From: Bradyrhizobium sp. CCBAU 51627
Lineage (GTDB): Bacteria; Pseudomonadota; Alphaproteobacteria; Rhizobiales; Xanthobacteraceae
Direction: 5' to 3'
Assembly: GCF_028128765.1 (NCBI RefSeq)
Contig: NZ_LBJG01000088.1
Location: 124,001-188,000, forward strand
DNA: 64,000 nucleotides
Under the pieces are notes generated by a model that ran no database searches, was not told the DNA's origin, and saw nothing but the letters and a program-made list of their open reading frames with translations. The position numbers and the translations under genes are program-made. This document shows, piece by piece, positions 51,585-59,825 of this stretch. Within the stretch, counting starts at the first letter, position 1, and each line of letters starts with the position of its first letter.

Positions 51585-53146
51585 TGCGTCTGCTCGCTGC
51601 GCTTGCGACCTTGTTCGTGCTCGTCGGCCATCCAACCGCGGTATTGGCGCATGCCGCGCTGGTCTCAGTCGAGCCGGCGAGCGGCAGCATCCTTGCGAGC
51701 GCGCCGAAGGCGGTGGAACTGCGCTTCAACGAGGCAGTGACCCCGGGCGCCGTCCAGTTGATCGACGGCGCGGGCCGGCCGCGTGATGACGCACGCGTGA
51801 CCAAATCGGGTGAGGGTATTTCGGTTGCGATGCCACCGGACCTGCCGAAGGGCACTGCGGTCGTGAGCTACCGGGTGATCTCGCAGGACGGCCATCCCGT
51901 CTCGGGATCCGTGATCTTTTCGGTTGGCGCGCCGACGGCCACGCAGCCTCCGGTCAATCCGGATGGCCGGTTGAATGTGCTGATCTGGCTATCGCGCGTC
52001 GGGCTTTATCTTGGCCTTTTTGTCGGCGTTGGCGGCGTGTTCTTTGGCCGCTGGATTGCGCGGTCGATGTCGGGCATGGGCGTGCCGCGCACAGCGCTCC
52101 TCGTCGGTCTCCCGAGCGCCGTTGTCTCTCTCGGCGTGTTGGGCCTCGATCTCCTCGGTCTGCCGCTTGCGTCGTTTATGACGATGGCCCCTTGGATGAT
52201 CGCATTCGGAACCAGCGCCGGTCCGGCTTTGCTCGTCGCCCTCGCAGCGATGCTGCTTGCGCTGATGGCGCTAGGCCGCGCCTGGTACGCGCGCGCCATT
52301 GCGGCCATCGCGTTCGCCGGCGTTGGCCTGTCGCTCGCGATGACCGGGCACGCCGCAACGGCGTCGCCTGAGGCGTTGACGCGGCCGGCGGTCTTCGTCC
52401 ACGGCCTCGCTGTCGCCTTCTGGATTGGCGCGCTGGCGCCGCTTGCTGCGCTGCTGTCGAAGCCGAATCCGGCGGTGCTGCCCCTCTTGAACCGCTTCTC
52501 GCGCATCGCTGTGCCACTGGTCGCCGCGCTCGCACTGACCGGCCTCCTGCTTGCGGTCATCCAGCTCGAAAAGCCACAAGCTTTGGTCGAGACGAGCTAC
52601 GGCCTCATTCTTTCGGCAAAGCTGGCATTGGTGCTGCTCCTCCTGGCGCTCGCTGCGCTCAATCGGTATCGGCTGACTCCGGCGCTTGCGAAGGATCAAA
52701 TGGCCGCGTCCGCGCTTAAGCGTTCGATCCTGCTCGAATGCGGAGCCGCGCTCGGCATCCTTGCCGTGGTCGCCGCCTGGCGCTTCACGCCGCCGCCACG
52801 GACCATTATTCCGGAGACGCCGCTGGCGATCCATATCCACACCGACAAGGCGATGTTCCAGGTGCTGGTGTCCCCGGGTAAGGCCGGCGTGGACGATTTC
52901 GTGCTCCAGCTCATGACCGGGGAGGCGACGCCGCTGCAGGCCAAGGAAGCGACCCTGACGCTGAGCCTGCCGGAGCGCGGCATCGAGCCGATGGAGCGGG
53001 ACGCCGAACGCGGGCCTGACGGCTATTGGCATGTGCGCAAGGTCGAACTGCCCTTCGCCGGCCGCTGGCACGTGCGGATCGACGCGCTGGTGACCGACTT
53101 CGAGAAGATTACCCTCGAGGACGACCTTGAGGTTGCGCCGCCGTAG
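51584..53146 (+). CDS. CopC-CopD fusion (YcnJ-like), with extra C-terminal domain
   Basis: 520 residues. Residues 1-22 are a signal; His23 starts the CopC domain (HAALVSVEPASG), with Asp102 and His104 in SQDGHPVSG as further copper ligands. A CopD domain of eight helices follows (about 130-400; GHAATASPEALTRPAVFVHGLAVAFWIGAL). The last about 120 residues, after AWRFTPPPRTI, form a periplasmic FixH/YtkA-like beta domain (HIHTDKAMFQVLVSPGKAG through ITLEDDLEV). A full copper-uptake unit in one protein. Together with PCu(A)C and YcnI it resembles the YcnKJI system. Confidence 0.91.
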   Translation: MRLLAALATLFVLVGHPTAVLAHAALVSVEPASGSILASAPKAVELRFNEAVTPGAVQLIDGAGRPRDDARVTKSGEGISVAMPPDLPKGTAVVSYRVISQDGHPVSGSVIFSVGAPTATQPPVNPDGRLNVLIWLSRVGLYLGLFVGVGGVFFGRWIARSMSGMGVPRTALLVGLPSAVVSLGVLGLDLLGLPLASFMTMAPWMIAFGTSAGPALLVALAAMLLALMALGRAWYARAIAAIAFAGVGLSLAMTGHAATASPEALTRPAVFVHGLAVAFWIGALAPLAALLSKPNPAVLPLLNRFSRIAVPLVAALALTGLLLAVIQLEKPQALVETSYGLILSAKLALVLLLLALAALNRYRLTPALAKDQMAASALKRSILLECGAALGILAVVAAWRFTPPPRTIIPETPLAIHIHTDKAMFQVLVSPGKAGVDDFVLQLMTGEATPLQAKEATLTLSLPERGIEPMERDAERGPDGYWHVRKVELPFAGRWHVRIDALVTDFEKITLEDDLEVAPP

Positions 53147-53291
53147 TCGGCGCGGTTCAAACCGGACATGAAGTCGACGGAAAAATGACAGGAATTCCGC
53201 CGCGTTAGCGGGTTTTCCTCATTCCCGGTCTTGTGTTTTCGCTCCCAATCCGGTTTCACTGCAACTCCTCACTGATTCCCAGAGTCATGCC

Positions 53292-54611
53292 ATGCGGTTG
53301 TCGCGGTTCTTTCTGCCCATTCTGAAGGAAAATCCCAAAGAGGCGGAAATCGTCTCGCATCGGTTGATGCTGCGCGCCGGCATGATCCGGCAGGAGGCGG
53401 CCGGCATCTATGCCTGGCTGCCGCTCGGCTTCCGGGTGCTGAAGAAGATTGAGCAGATCGTGCGCGAGGAGCAGGACCGCTCCGGTGCGCTGGAACTGTT
53501 GATGCCGACGCTTCAGCTCGCCGACCTCTGGCGCGAGAGCGGCCGTTACGATGCCTACGGCCCGGAGATGCTGCGCATCGCCGACCGCCACAAGCGCGAG
53601 CTCTTGTACGGGCCGACCAACGAGGAAATGATCACCGAGATTTTCCGCGCGTATGTGAAGTCGTACAAGAACCTGCCACTGAATCTCTATCATATCCAAT
53701 GGAAATTCCGCGACGAGCAGCGCCCGCGTTTCGGCGTGATGCGCGGCCGCGAATTTCTGATGAAGGATGCCTACTCCTTCGACCTCAACGAGGCCGCTGC
53801 ACGCGTCGCCTACAACAAGATGTTCGTCGCCTATTTGCGCACCTTTGCGCGGATGGGGCTGAAGGCGATTCCGATGCGCGCCGAGACCGGCCCGATCGGC
53901 GGCGATCTCAGCCACGAGTTCATCGTGCTTGCGGAGACCGGCGAATCCGGCGTGTTCATCAATCGCGACGTGCTCGACCTACCGGTGCCGGGCGAGGATG
54001 TCGACTACGACAGCGACCTGACCCCGATCATCAAGCAATGGACTTCGGTTTATGCCGCGACGGAGGACGTTCACGATGCCGCGCGCTTCGAGCAGGAAGT
54101 CCCTGCGGAGAAGCGCGTGAACACCCGCGGCATCGAGGTCGGACAGATTTTCTACTTCGGCACCAAGTACTCCGAGCCGATGAAGGCGATGGTGGCCGGT
54201 CCTGACGGCGTCGACGTGCCTATCCATGGCGGCTCCTACGGGGTCGGCGTCTCGCGCCTGCTCGGCGCCATCATCGAAGCCTGCCATGACGATGCCGGCA
54301 TCAAATGGCCGGAGGCGGTGGCGCCGTTCCGCGTCGCTATCCTCAACCTCAAGCAAGGCGATGCCGCGGTCGATGGCGCCTGCGAGAAGCTTTATGCCGA
54401 GCTCACCGCCAAGGGCGTCGACGTGCTCTACGATGACACCGACCAGCGCGCCGGGGCAAAATTCGCTGCAGCCGACCTGATCGGCATTCCCTGGCAGATC
54501 ATGATCGGGCCGAAGGGGCTTGCCGACGGCAAGGTCGAGATCAAGCAGCGCAGCGACGGCTCCCGCGAGACCATGTCGCCAGCGGACGCGGTCGCGCGCC
54601 TGGTCGGCTGA
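53292..54611 (+). CDS. proS: prolyl-tRNA synthetase (short form without editing domain)
   Basis: Class II synthetase charging tRNA-Pro. 439 residues, the alphaproteobacterial type lacking the INS editing domain. The N-terminus RFFLPILKENPKEAEIVSHRLMLRAGMIRQEAAGIYAWLP is typical. Motif 2 is FRDEQRPRFGVMRGREFLMKD and motif 3 GGSYGVGVSRLLGAIIEA. The C-terminal anticodon domain has VLYDDTDQRAGAKFAAADLIGIPW. It is the first gene of a proS-lolC-lolD run after the accessory region. Confidence 0.96.
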   Translation: MRLSRFFLPILKENPKEAEIVSHRLMLRAGMIRQEAAGIYAWLPLGFRVLKKIEQIVREEQDRSGALELLMPTLQLADLWRESGRYDAYGPEMLRIADRHKRELLYGPTNEEMITEIFRAYVKSYKNLPLNLYHIQWKFRDEQRPRFGVMRGREFLMKDAYSFDLNEAAARVAYNKMFVAYLRTFARMGLKAIPMRAETGPIGGDLSHEFIVLAETGESGVFINRDVLDLPVPGEDVDYDSDLTPIIKQWTSVYAATEDVHDAARFEQEVPAEKRVNTRGIEVGQIFYFGTKYSEPMKAMVAGPDGVDVPIHGGSYGVGVSRLLGAIIEACHDDAGIKWPEAVAPFRVAILNLKQGDAAVDGACEKLYAELTAKGVDVLYDDTDQRAGAKFAAADLIGIPWQIMIGPKGLADGKVEIKQRSDGSRETMSPADAVARLVG

Positions 54612-54684
54612 ATATTGTTCATCGCCCGATACCCCGGCCGCCAATCCGGCCACAATTGACCCCGAATCATGGGATTATCGAGCG

Positions 54685-55965
54685 ATGGATGAAACCATGA
54701 CTGAAACCGTTCAAACTGCGCCTTTCGCGCCCTTCGAGTGGATGCTGTCGGCGCGCTATTTGCGGGCGCGCCGCAAGGAGGGATTCATCTCGGTCATCGC
54801 CGGGTTCTCCTTTCTCGGCATCATGCTCGGCGTCGCCACGCTGATCATCGTGATGGCCGTGATGAACGGCTTCCGCAAGGAATTGCTCGACAAGATCCTG
54901 GGGTTGAACGGCCATATTCTGGTCCAGCCGCTGGAATCGCCGCTGACCGACTGGAAGGACGTCGCCGAGCGCATCAGCCAGGTCGATGGGATTCGGCTCG
55001 CCGCGCCCGTCGTCGACGGCCAGGCGCTGGCGTCCTCGCCCTGGAACGCCTCCGGCGTGCTGGTGCGCGGGATCCGTTCCGACGACCTCAACAATCTCAC
55101 CTCCATTGCCAAGAACATCAAGCAAGGCTCGCTCGAGGGCTTTGACGACGGGCAGGGCGTCGCGATCGGCCGGCGTCTCGCCGACCAATTGTCGCTGCAT
55201 GCCGGCGACAGCGTAACGCTGGTCGCGCCCAAGGGGGCTGTTACTCCGATGGGCACCACGCCGCGGATCAAGCCTTACAAGATCGTCGCCGTGTTCGAGA
55301 TCGGCATGTCCGAATACGATCTCGGCTTCGTCTTCATGCCGCTCGCCGAGGCGCAGGCCTATTTCAACCGCAGCAACGACGTCACCTCGATCGAGGTGTT
55401 CACCAACAACCCCGACAAGATCGATTCCTTCCGCAAATCGGTGACGGAAGCGGCGGGCCGGCCGGTGTTCCTGGTCGACTGGCGGCAGCGCAACTCGACC
55501 TTTTTCAACGCACTCCAGGTCGAGCGCAACGTGATGTTCCTGATCCTCACCATGATCGTGCTGGTCGCGGCCCTCAACATCGTGTCCGGCCTGATCATGC
55601 TGGTGAAGGACAAGGGCAGCGACATCGCGATCCTCAGGACGATGGGGGCATCGCAAGGCTCGATCATGCGTATCTTCCTGATCACGGGTGCCTCGATCGG
55701 CGTGGTCGGCACGCTGGTCGGGTTCTTTGTCGGCCTCGTGATCTGCCTCAACATCGAATCCATCCGGCAATTCCTGTCCTGGCTGACCTCGACCGAATTG
55801 TTCTCGCCGGAGCTCTATTTCCTGTCGAAGCTGCCCGCCGAGATCGACGTCGGCGAGACCACGGCGGTCGTCATCATGGCGCTGACGCTGTCCTTCCTGG
55901 CGACGCTCTATCCGTCGTGGCGTGCCGCGCGCCTCGATCCGGTCGAAGCGCTGCGGTACGAGTGA
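54685..55965 (+). CDS. lolC: lipoprotein-releasing ABC transporter permease LolC/E
   Basis: 426 residues. Inner-membrane component that releases lipoproteins to LolA. Four helices with a large periplasmic domain between the first two (from about residue 60 to 285). N-terminal WMLSARYLRARRKEGFISVIAGFSFLGIMLGVATLIIVMAVMNGFR and the helix-2 region DKGSDIAILRTMGASQGSIMRIFLITGASIG are family signatures; it ends PSWRAARLDPVEALRYE. A single LolC/E-type gene is typical of alphaproteobacteria. Start at 54685; Met5 is possible. Confidence 0.95.
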   Translation: MDETMTETVQTAPFAPFEWMLSARYLRARRKEGFISVIAGFSFLGIMLGVATLIIVMAVMNGFRKELLDKILGLNGHILVQPLESPLTDWKDVAERISQVDGIRLAAPVVDGQALASSPWNASGVLVRGIRSDDLNNLTSIAKNIKQGSLEGFDDGQGVAIGRRLADQLSLHAGDSVTLVAPKGAVTPMGTTPRIKPYKIVAVFEIGMSEYDLGFVFMPLAEAQAYFNRSNDVTSIEVFTNNPDKIDSFRKSVTEAAGRPVFLVDWRQRNSTFFNALQVERNVMFLILTMIVLVAALNIVSGLIMLVKDKGSDIAILRTMGASQGSIMRIFLITGASIGVVGTLVGFFVGLVICLNIESIRQFLSWLTSTELFSPELYFLSKLPAEIDVGETTAVVIMALTLSFLATLYPSWRAARLDPVEALRYE

Positions 55966-55972
55966 GGGGCTG

Positions 55973-56677
55973 ATGGAGCAGCAGCAGGGGGCGGAAGATG
56001 TACCGGTCATCTATCTCCACGAGATAAAACGGCAGTATCTGCAGGGCGAGGCGGCGCTGACGATCCTCGACAACGCCAAGCTGGCGCTGTGGGCGGGCCA
56101 GTCGGTCGCGCTGGTCGCGCCCTCGGGCTCGGGCAAGTCAACGCTGCTGCACATCGCAGGGCTGCTCGAGGCGCCCGATTCCGGCGAAGTCTACGTCAAC
56201 GGCGCGCCGACCTCGCAGCTCCCCGATATCGAGCGCACCCAGCTCCGCCGCAGCGATATCGGCTTCGTCTACCAGTCGCATCGGCTGCTGCCGGAATTCT
56301 CGGCGCTGGAGAACGTCATGCTGCCGCAGATGATCCGCGGCCTGAAGAAATCGGAGAGCGTCAAGCGCGCCAAGGAGATCCTCGGCTATCTCGGCCTCGG
56401 CGACCGCATCACGCATCGCCCGGCCGAGCTGTCGGGCGGCGAGCAGCAACGTGTCGCGATCGCGCGTGCGGTCGCCAACGCGCCGCGCGTGCTGCTCGCG
56501 GACGAGCCGACCGGCAATCTCGATCCGCACACCGCCGACCACGTGTTCCAGGCCCTGATGCAGCTCGTGAAGGCGACCAAGGTCTCCATGCTGATCGCGA
56601 CCCACAACATGGAGCTCGCCGGCCGCATGGATCGGCGCGTGTCGCTGTCCGACGGTCAGGTCATCGAGCTCGAATAA
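55973..56677 (+). CDS. lolD: lipoprotein-releasing ABC transporter ATPase LolD
   Basis: 234 residues, energising LolC/E. Walker A APSGSGKS, Q-loop VYQSHRLLPEF, signature ELSGGEQQRVAIARAV, Walker B RVLLADEPTGNLD and H-loop ATHNMELAGR are all intact. The start is 7 bp after the lolC stop; a longer frame starting inside lolC was rejected. A 25-bp repeat lies 5 bp past the stop. Confidence 0.95.
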   Translation: MEQQQGAEDVPVIYLHEIKRQYLQGEAALTILDNAKLALWAGQSVALVAPSGSGKSTLLHIAGLLEAPDSGEVYVNGAPTSQLPDIERTQLRRSDIGFVYQSHRLLPEFSALENVMLPQMIRGLKKSESVKRAKEILGYLGLGDRITHRPAELSGGEQQRVAIARAVANAPRVLLADEPTGNLDPHTADHVFQALMQLVKATKVSMLIATHNMELAGRMDRRVSLSDGQVIELE

Positions 56678-56682
56678 AAAAC

Positions 56683-56707
56683 CGCGAAAACAACCCCATG
56701 CACAGTA
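56683..56707 (+). repeat. 25-bp 3'-UTR repeat, copy downstream of lolD
   Basis: Identical to the element at 43211-43235 read from the other strand. It begins 5 bp after the lolD TAA and is in the same orientation as the gene, as is the other copy. It contains no hairpin, so it is not a Rho-independent terminator. Confidence 0.8.
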
Positions 56708-56806
56708 GACGGCGATGGCCGGCTACGGTCGGGGCCGAATCTTTCAACCGTTTGAGATATCAGGCAAACCCGCTGCAACGGCGCATCGCCGCAGCGGGCA
56801 GGCCAC

Positions 56807-57886
56807 TTACGGCCGGATCACCGTCAGTTTGAACGGCCCGCTGTTGGCGGCGGCGTGCGCGACGGCCTCGTTGACGTGGTCGAGGTCGAAATTCGTCGTC
56901 TGGTATTCGTCGAGCCGCAACAGTCCCGCGCGTACCAGCCCAATCAAACGCGTTGCCGCATCCGGCGGATACATCCAGACGCCATGGACGGAGATGCAAT
57001 TGCGCATGATCCAGGGGTAGGGCAGCTCGAGGCCGGCGCCGCCAGCCATGCCGACGCCGCCCATCAGCGCAACCCGACCATAGGCGCGCACCGTCATCAC
57101 GGCCGCCCGCACCACGCTGGTCGCCACCGAGGGCGGCATGATGTCGAGCACGCAGTCGATCGGGCCGCCCGCCGCGCGCTTCATTGCCTCGCGGTCGTCA
57201 TCCTCGTTGCCCGTCAGCCTGACCGGCTTCACCCGCGCGCCGAAGCGGCGGACGAGATCGGCCATGACAGCCTCATTGCGGCCGGGCGTCACCACGCAGG
57301 CCGCCCCCATCGCGAGCGCGACCGAGACGGCGGCGCTGCCGAAATTGCCGGTGGCCCCGCTCACCAGCACGGTCTCGCCCGGCTGAAGCTTTGCGGCGAG
57401 GAAGCCGCCGTATGGCACCAGCGCCGTCCCCAGCGCACACCATTGCGAGGCTTCCTCTGACGTGATCCGGCCAAGCTTCTTCACGTTCTCGGTCGGCACA
57501 CGCATCTGCTCGGCATACGAGCCGTGGCGAAAATGCTGCTGCAGGCGCATGCCGCCGGGACCAGCGGCCGTGAGGCCTTGCAGGGCAATATCGGGCGCCA
57601 CGACATCGTCGCGCGAGCGCACCGTCGGGTCGCAGAACACCCAGTCGCCGACGCTGAGTTTGGTGGCATCGGGGCCGACCGCGCGCACCCGGCCAATGGC
57701 GCCGGGGCCCGGAATGATCGGCAGCTCGAGCGCGTAGTTGCGCTCGCCGCTGAAAACCTCGTTCATGTAGGAGAGGACGCGCGTAGCGACCACGTCGACG
57801 ATGACCTCGCCGGTGCCGAGCACCGGATCAGGCGCAGTCTCGACCACCAGCGGCGATCCCAGGGATTTGAGTACGGCAGCTTTCAT
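56807..57886 (-). CDS. medium-chain (MDR) zinc-less alcohol dehydrogenase / quinone-reductase-like
   Basis: 359 residues from the Met at 57886 with a GAGGTGA ribosome site; an earlier Met at 57940 has none. NAD(P)-binding motif TVLVSGATGNFGSAAVSVALAMG (about 172-194), then VVTPGRN. The N-terminal GroES-like domain has PIIPGPGAIGRVRAVG and GDWVFCDPTVRSRDD. The Cys cluster of zinc enzymes is absent, so probably a zinc-independent reductase. Substrate unknown. Divergent from an XRE regulator, which may control it. Confidence 0.85.
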   Translation of the reverse strand: MKAAVLKSLGSPLVVETAPDPVLGTGEVIVDVVATRVLSYMNEVFSGERNYALELPIIPGPGAIGRVRAVGPDATKLSVGDWVFCDPTVRSRDDVVAPDIALQGLTAAGPGGMRLQQHFRHGSYAEQMRVPTENVKKLGRITSEEASQWCALGTALVPYGGFLAAKLQPGETVLVSGATGNFGSAAVSVALAMGAACVVTPGRNEAVMADLVRRFGARVKPVRLTGNEDDDREAMKRAAGGPIDCVLDIMPPSVATSVVRAAVMTVRAYGRVALMGGVGMAGGAGLELPYPWIMRNCISVHGVWMYPPDAATRLIGLVRAGLLRLDEYQTTNFDLDHVNEAVAHAAANSGPFKLTVIRP

Positions 57887-57945
57887 GATGTTCACCTCAG
57901 AGACGGGTGATCCCCATATGAGGCGCCCTTGAAGGGACAAGAAGG

Positions 57946-57970
57946 CCTGGTATTATCCTAGTATTCCAGG
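57946..57970. promoter_or_regulatory. dyad between the MDR and XRE genes
   Basis: CCTGG (57946-57950) and CCAGG (57966-57970) form an inverted repeat with a 15-bp spacer in the divergent intergenic region. The spacer holds TATTATCC and GTATT. It could be an operator for the XRE protein, whose start is 28 bp away. Only one site, so the call is weak. Confidence 0.35.
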
Positions 57971-57998
57971 GACCCTCCATCCATTACGGAAATACACC

Positions 57999-58772
57999 AT
58001 GGCCGATCCCCGCCGTGTCGAATTCGGCGATTTCCTCCGCTCACGCCGCGAAAAGCTGTCGCCGAAGTCGGTCGGACTTCCCGCCGGCCAGCGGCGGCGC
58101 ACCGCAGGCCTGCGCCGCGAGGAGGTCGCTCAACTCGCTGGCATCGGCGTCGACTGGTACATCCGCCTCGAGCAGGGCCGCACCGTCAGCCCGTCGGTCA
58201 CCACGGTCGACGCGCTGGCGCGGGCGCTGCGCCTCAGCAAGACCGAGCATGCGCACCTCAAGGATCTCGCGCGCGACGGCGCGAGGGGGACCTTCACCCG
58301 CGAGGTGGTGCCGCCGGCCATTCGGCGCCTGGTCGAGAGCCTGCCGCATCCGGCCTACATCACCGGGCGGCGCTGGGACGTGCTGGCCTGGAACGACGCG
58401 GCCGAGGAGATCTTTGCGTTCGGGCGGTTGCCGGAAGAGGATCGCAACACGCTGCTCTTGATGATGACCAACAAGAAGACCCGGAAATCCTACGGCGCGG
58501 GCTGGGCAGATGTGGCCAAGCGCATGGTCGCGATGTTTCGCGCCACCCACGACGTCTGGGCCGGCGATCCCGCCTTTGCCGAATTGCTGGCGCGTTTGCG
58601 CGCAGGCAGCCCTGAGTTCGTCAAATGGTGGGGTGCGCACGAGGTGCACGGCACCTTGTCGGGCCGCAAGACCATGATCCATCCGACCAAGGGCGTGCTG
58701 CATTTCGAGCACACCAGCTTCCAGGCCAATGACGATCCCGCGCTGAAGCTGGTGATCTACACGCCGGTGTAG
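57999..58772 (+). CDS. XRE regulator with MmyB-like ligand-binding domain
   Basis: 257 residues. N-terminal helix-turn-helix of the XRE type, about residues 9-85 (RREEVAQLAGIGVDWYIRLEQGRTVSPSVTTVDALARALRL). The rest is the MmyB-like PAS-like domain, marked by PAYITGRRWDVLAWNDAAEEIFA and HEVHGTLSGRKTMIHPTKGVLHFEHTSFQ. This family represses or activates a neighbouring divergent oxidoreductase in many actinobacteria and rhizobia. Here the divergent MDR gene is the likely target. Confidence 0.9.
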   Translation: MADPRRVEFGDFLRSRREKLSPKSVGLPAGQRRRTAGLRREEVAQLAGIGVDWYIRLEQGRTVSPSVTTVDALARALRLSKTEHAHLKDLARDGARGTFTREVVPPAIRRLVESLPHPAYITGRRWDVLAWNDAAEEIFAFGRLPEEDRNTLLLMMTNKKTRKSYGAGWADVAKRMVAMFRATHDVWAGDPAFAELLARLRAGSPEFVKWWGAHEVHGTLSGRKTMIHPTKGVLHFEHTSFQANDDPALKLVIYTPV

Positions 58773-58807
58773 GGCCCAAGGGCATATCAGCCAGCGTAAG
58801 AGACGGA

Positions 58808-59716
58808 TCAGGGATTTGACCGTAACCACTCCGAGAAGGCCCGGATGGTCCGCGCGCGGGGATGGCCTGACTTGCTGACCACATAGAAGCCGTAGCCGGG
58901 CAAGCTCAGCTTGAAGGCCTTTACGAGCGTCCCAGCCGCTAGGTCGCGTGCCGCGAGCACGTCACTGAAGACTCCGATTCCCTGTCCGGCGATCACCGCC
59001 TCGATGGCATGCAGTTCCTCCCGGAAACTCAGGTGCTGCATGTCCCTGAATTGGGGCACTTCACGCCATCTGCGCTGAGCCGCGGCGAGCCATCGCTGCC
59101 ACGTCGGTGGCTCACGATCGGCCGGCGACCAATAGGAGTGAATCAGAACGTGCTTTGCGAGGTCGATCGGTCTCTTCAGGTGCCCCGTTGCTAGCAGGCG
59201 CGGGCTGCAGACCGGCCAGAATGTGTCGCGGAAGAGATCTTCGACGATGCCGCCCGTCGGTCGTGCCCGGCTCGTCGCATAGCGAATGGCAACATCGCCG
59301 TCTCCGGCCTGCAAATCGAGCACGGAGTCTGTGCCGATGACCTCTAACGGCACGTCGGGATGCAGCTTCCGCCACAGGGGCAGGCGGGGCACGAGCCAGC
59401 GGCTGGCAAAGGCATTGGTGGTTGTCACCCGGAGCGGCTGTCGGTCGCCTTCCTGCCTGACGGCCGCAATCGCAGCGGCAAACGACTCGAGCCCGCCACG
59501 AATGGCGGGGAATAACCGCGCTCCGGCATCGGTCAGCGAAAGAGGCCGTGGCCTGCGGCGAAACAGGGCGCAAGCACAATACTGCTCGAGCAGCCCGATC
59601 TGGTGGCTGATCGCAGTTGGCGTCACCCCGAGTTCTGCCGCCGCCTGCTTGAAGCTCAGATGGCGGGCGGCGGCTTCAAAAGCGCGGAGTTCGATCAGCG
59701 GTGGCAGCTTGTGCAT
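58808..59716 (-). CDS. LysR family transcriptional regulator (GcvA-like)
   Basis: 302 residues. The N-terminal winged helix-turn-helix has PLIELRAFEAAARHLSFKQAAAELGVTPTAISHQIGLLEQ, as in GcvA/AmpR-type members. The effector domain has RVTTTNAFASRWLVPRLPLWRKLHPDVPLEV, DVAIRYA, and EAVIAGQGIGVF. Divergent from a berberine-bridge oxidase gene, with a LysR-type box between them. Confidence 0.92.
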   Translation of the reverse strand: MHKLPPLIELRAFEAAARHLSFKQAAAELGVTPTAISHQIGLLEQYCACALFRRRPRPLSLTDAGARLFPAIRGGLESFAAAIAAVRQEGDRQPLRVTTTNAFASRWLVPRLPLWRKLHPDVPLEVIGTDSVLDLQAGDGDVAIRYATSRARPTGGIVEDLFRDTFWPVCSPRLLATGHLKRPIDLAKHVLIHSYWSPADREPPTWQRWLAAAQRRWREVPQFRDMQHLSFREELHAIEAVIAGQGIGVFSDVLAARDLAAGTLVKAFKLSLPGYGFYVVSKSGHPRARTIRAFSEWLRSNP

Positions 59717-59727
59717 GCGGCCAGTCT

Positions 59728-59752
59728 AGGTGAAATAGATTCATCGTCACCT
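59728..59752. promoter_or_regulatory. LysR-type operator, nested dyads
   Basis: AGGTGA (59728-59733) and TCACCT (59747-59752) form a perfect 6-bp inverted repeat. Inside it TGAAATAGATTCA (59731-59743) is a second dyad of the T-N11-A LysR-box form. It lies 11 bp from the LysR start and 73 bp from the oxidase start, a usual place for a shared site. Confidence 0.5.
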
Positions 59753-59825
59753 GAAATCTTCGGATTTGCTCCGGGACGGCCCCACGATCGAGGATGGGGA
59801 CGGATCAAGCTGAGGAGATCACGTC

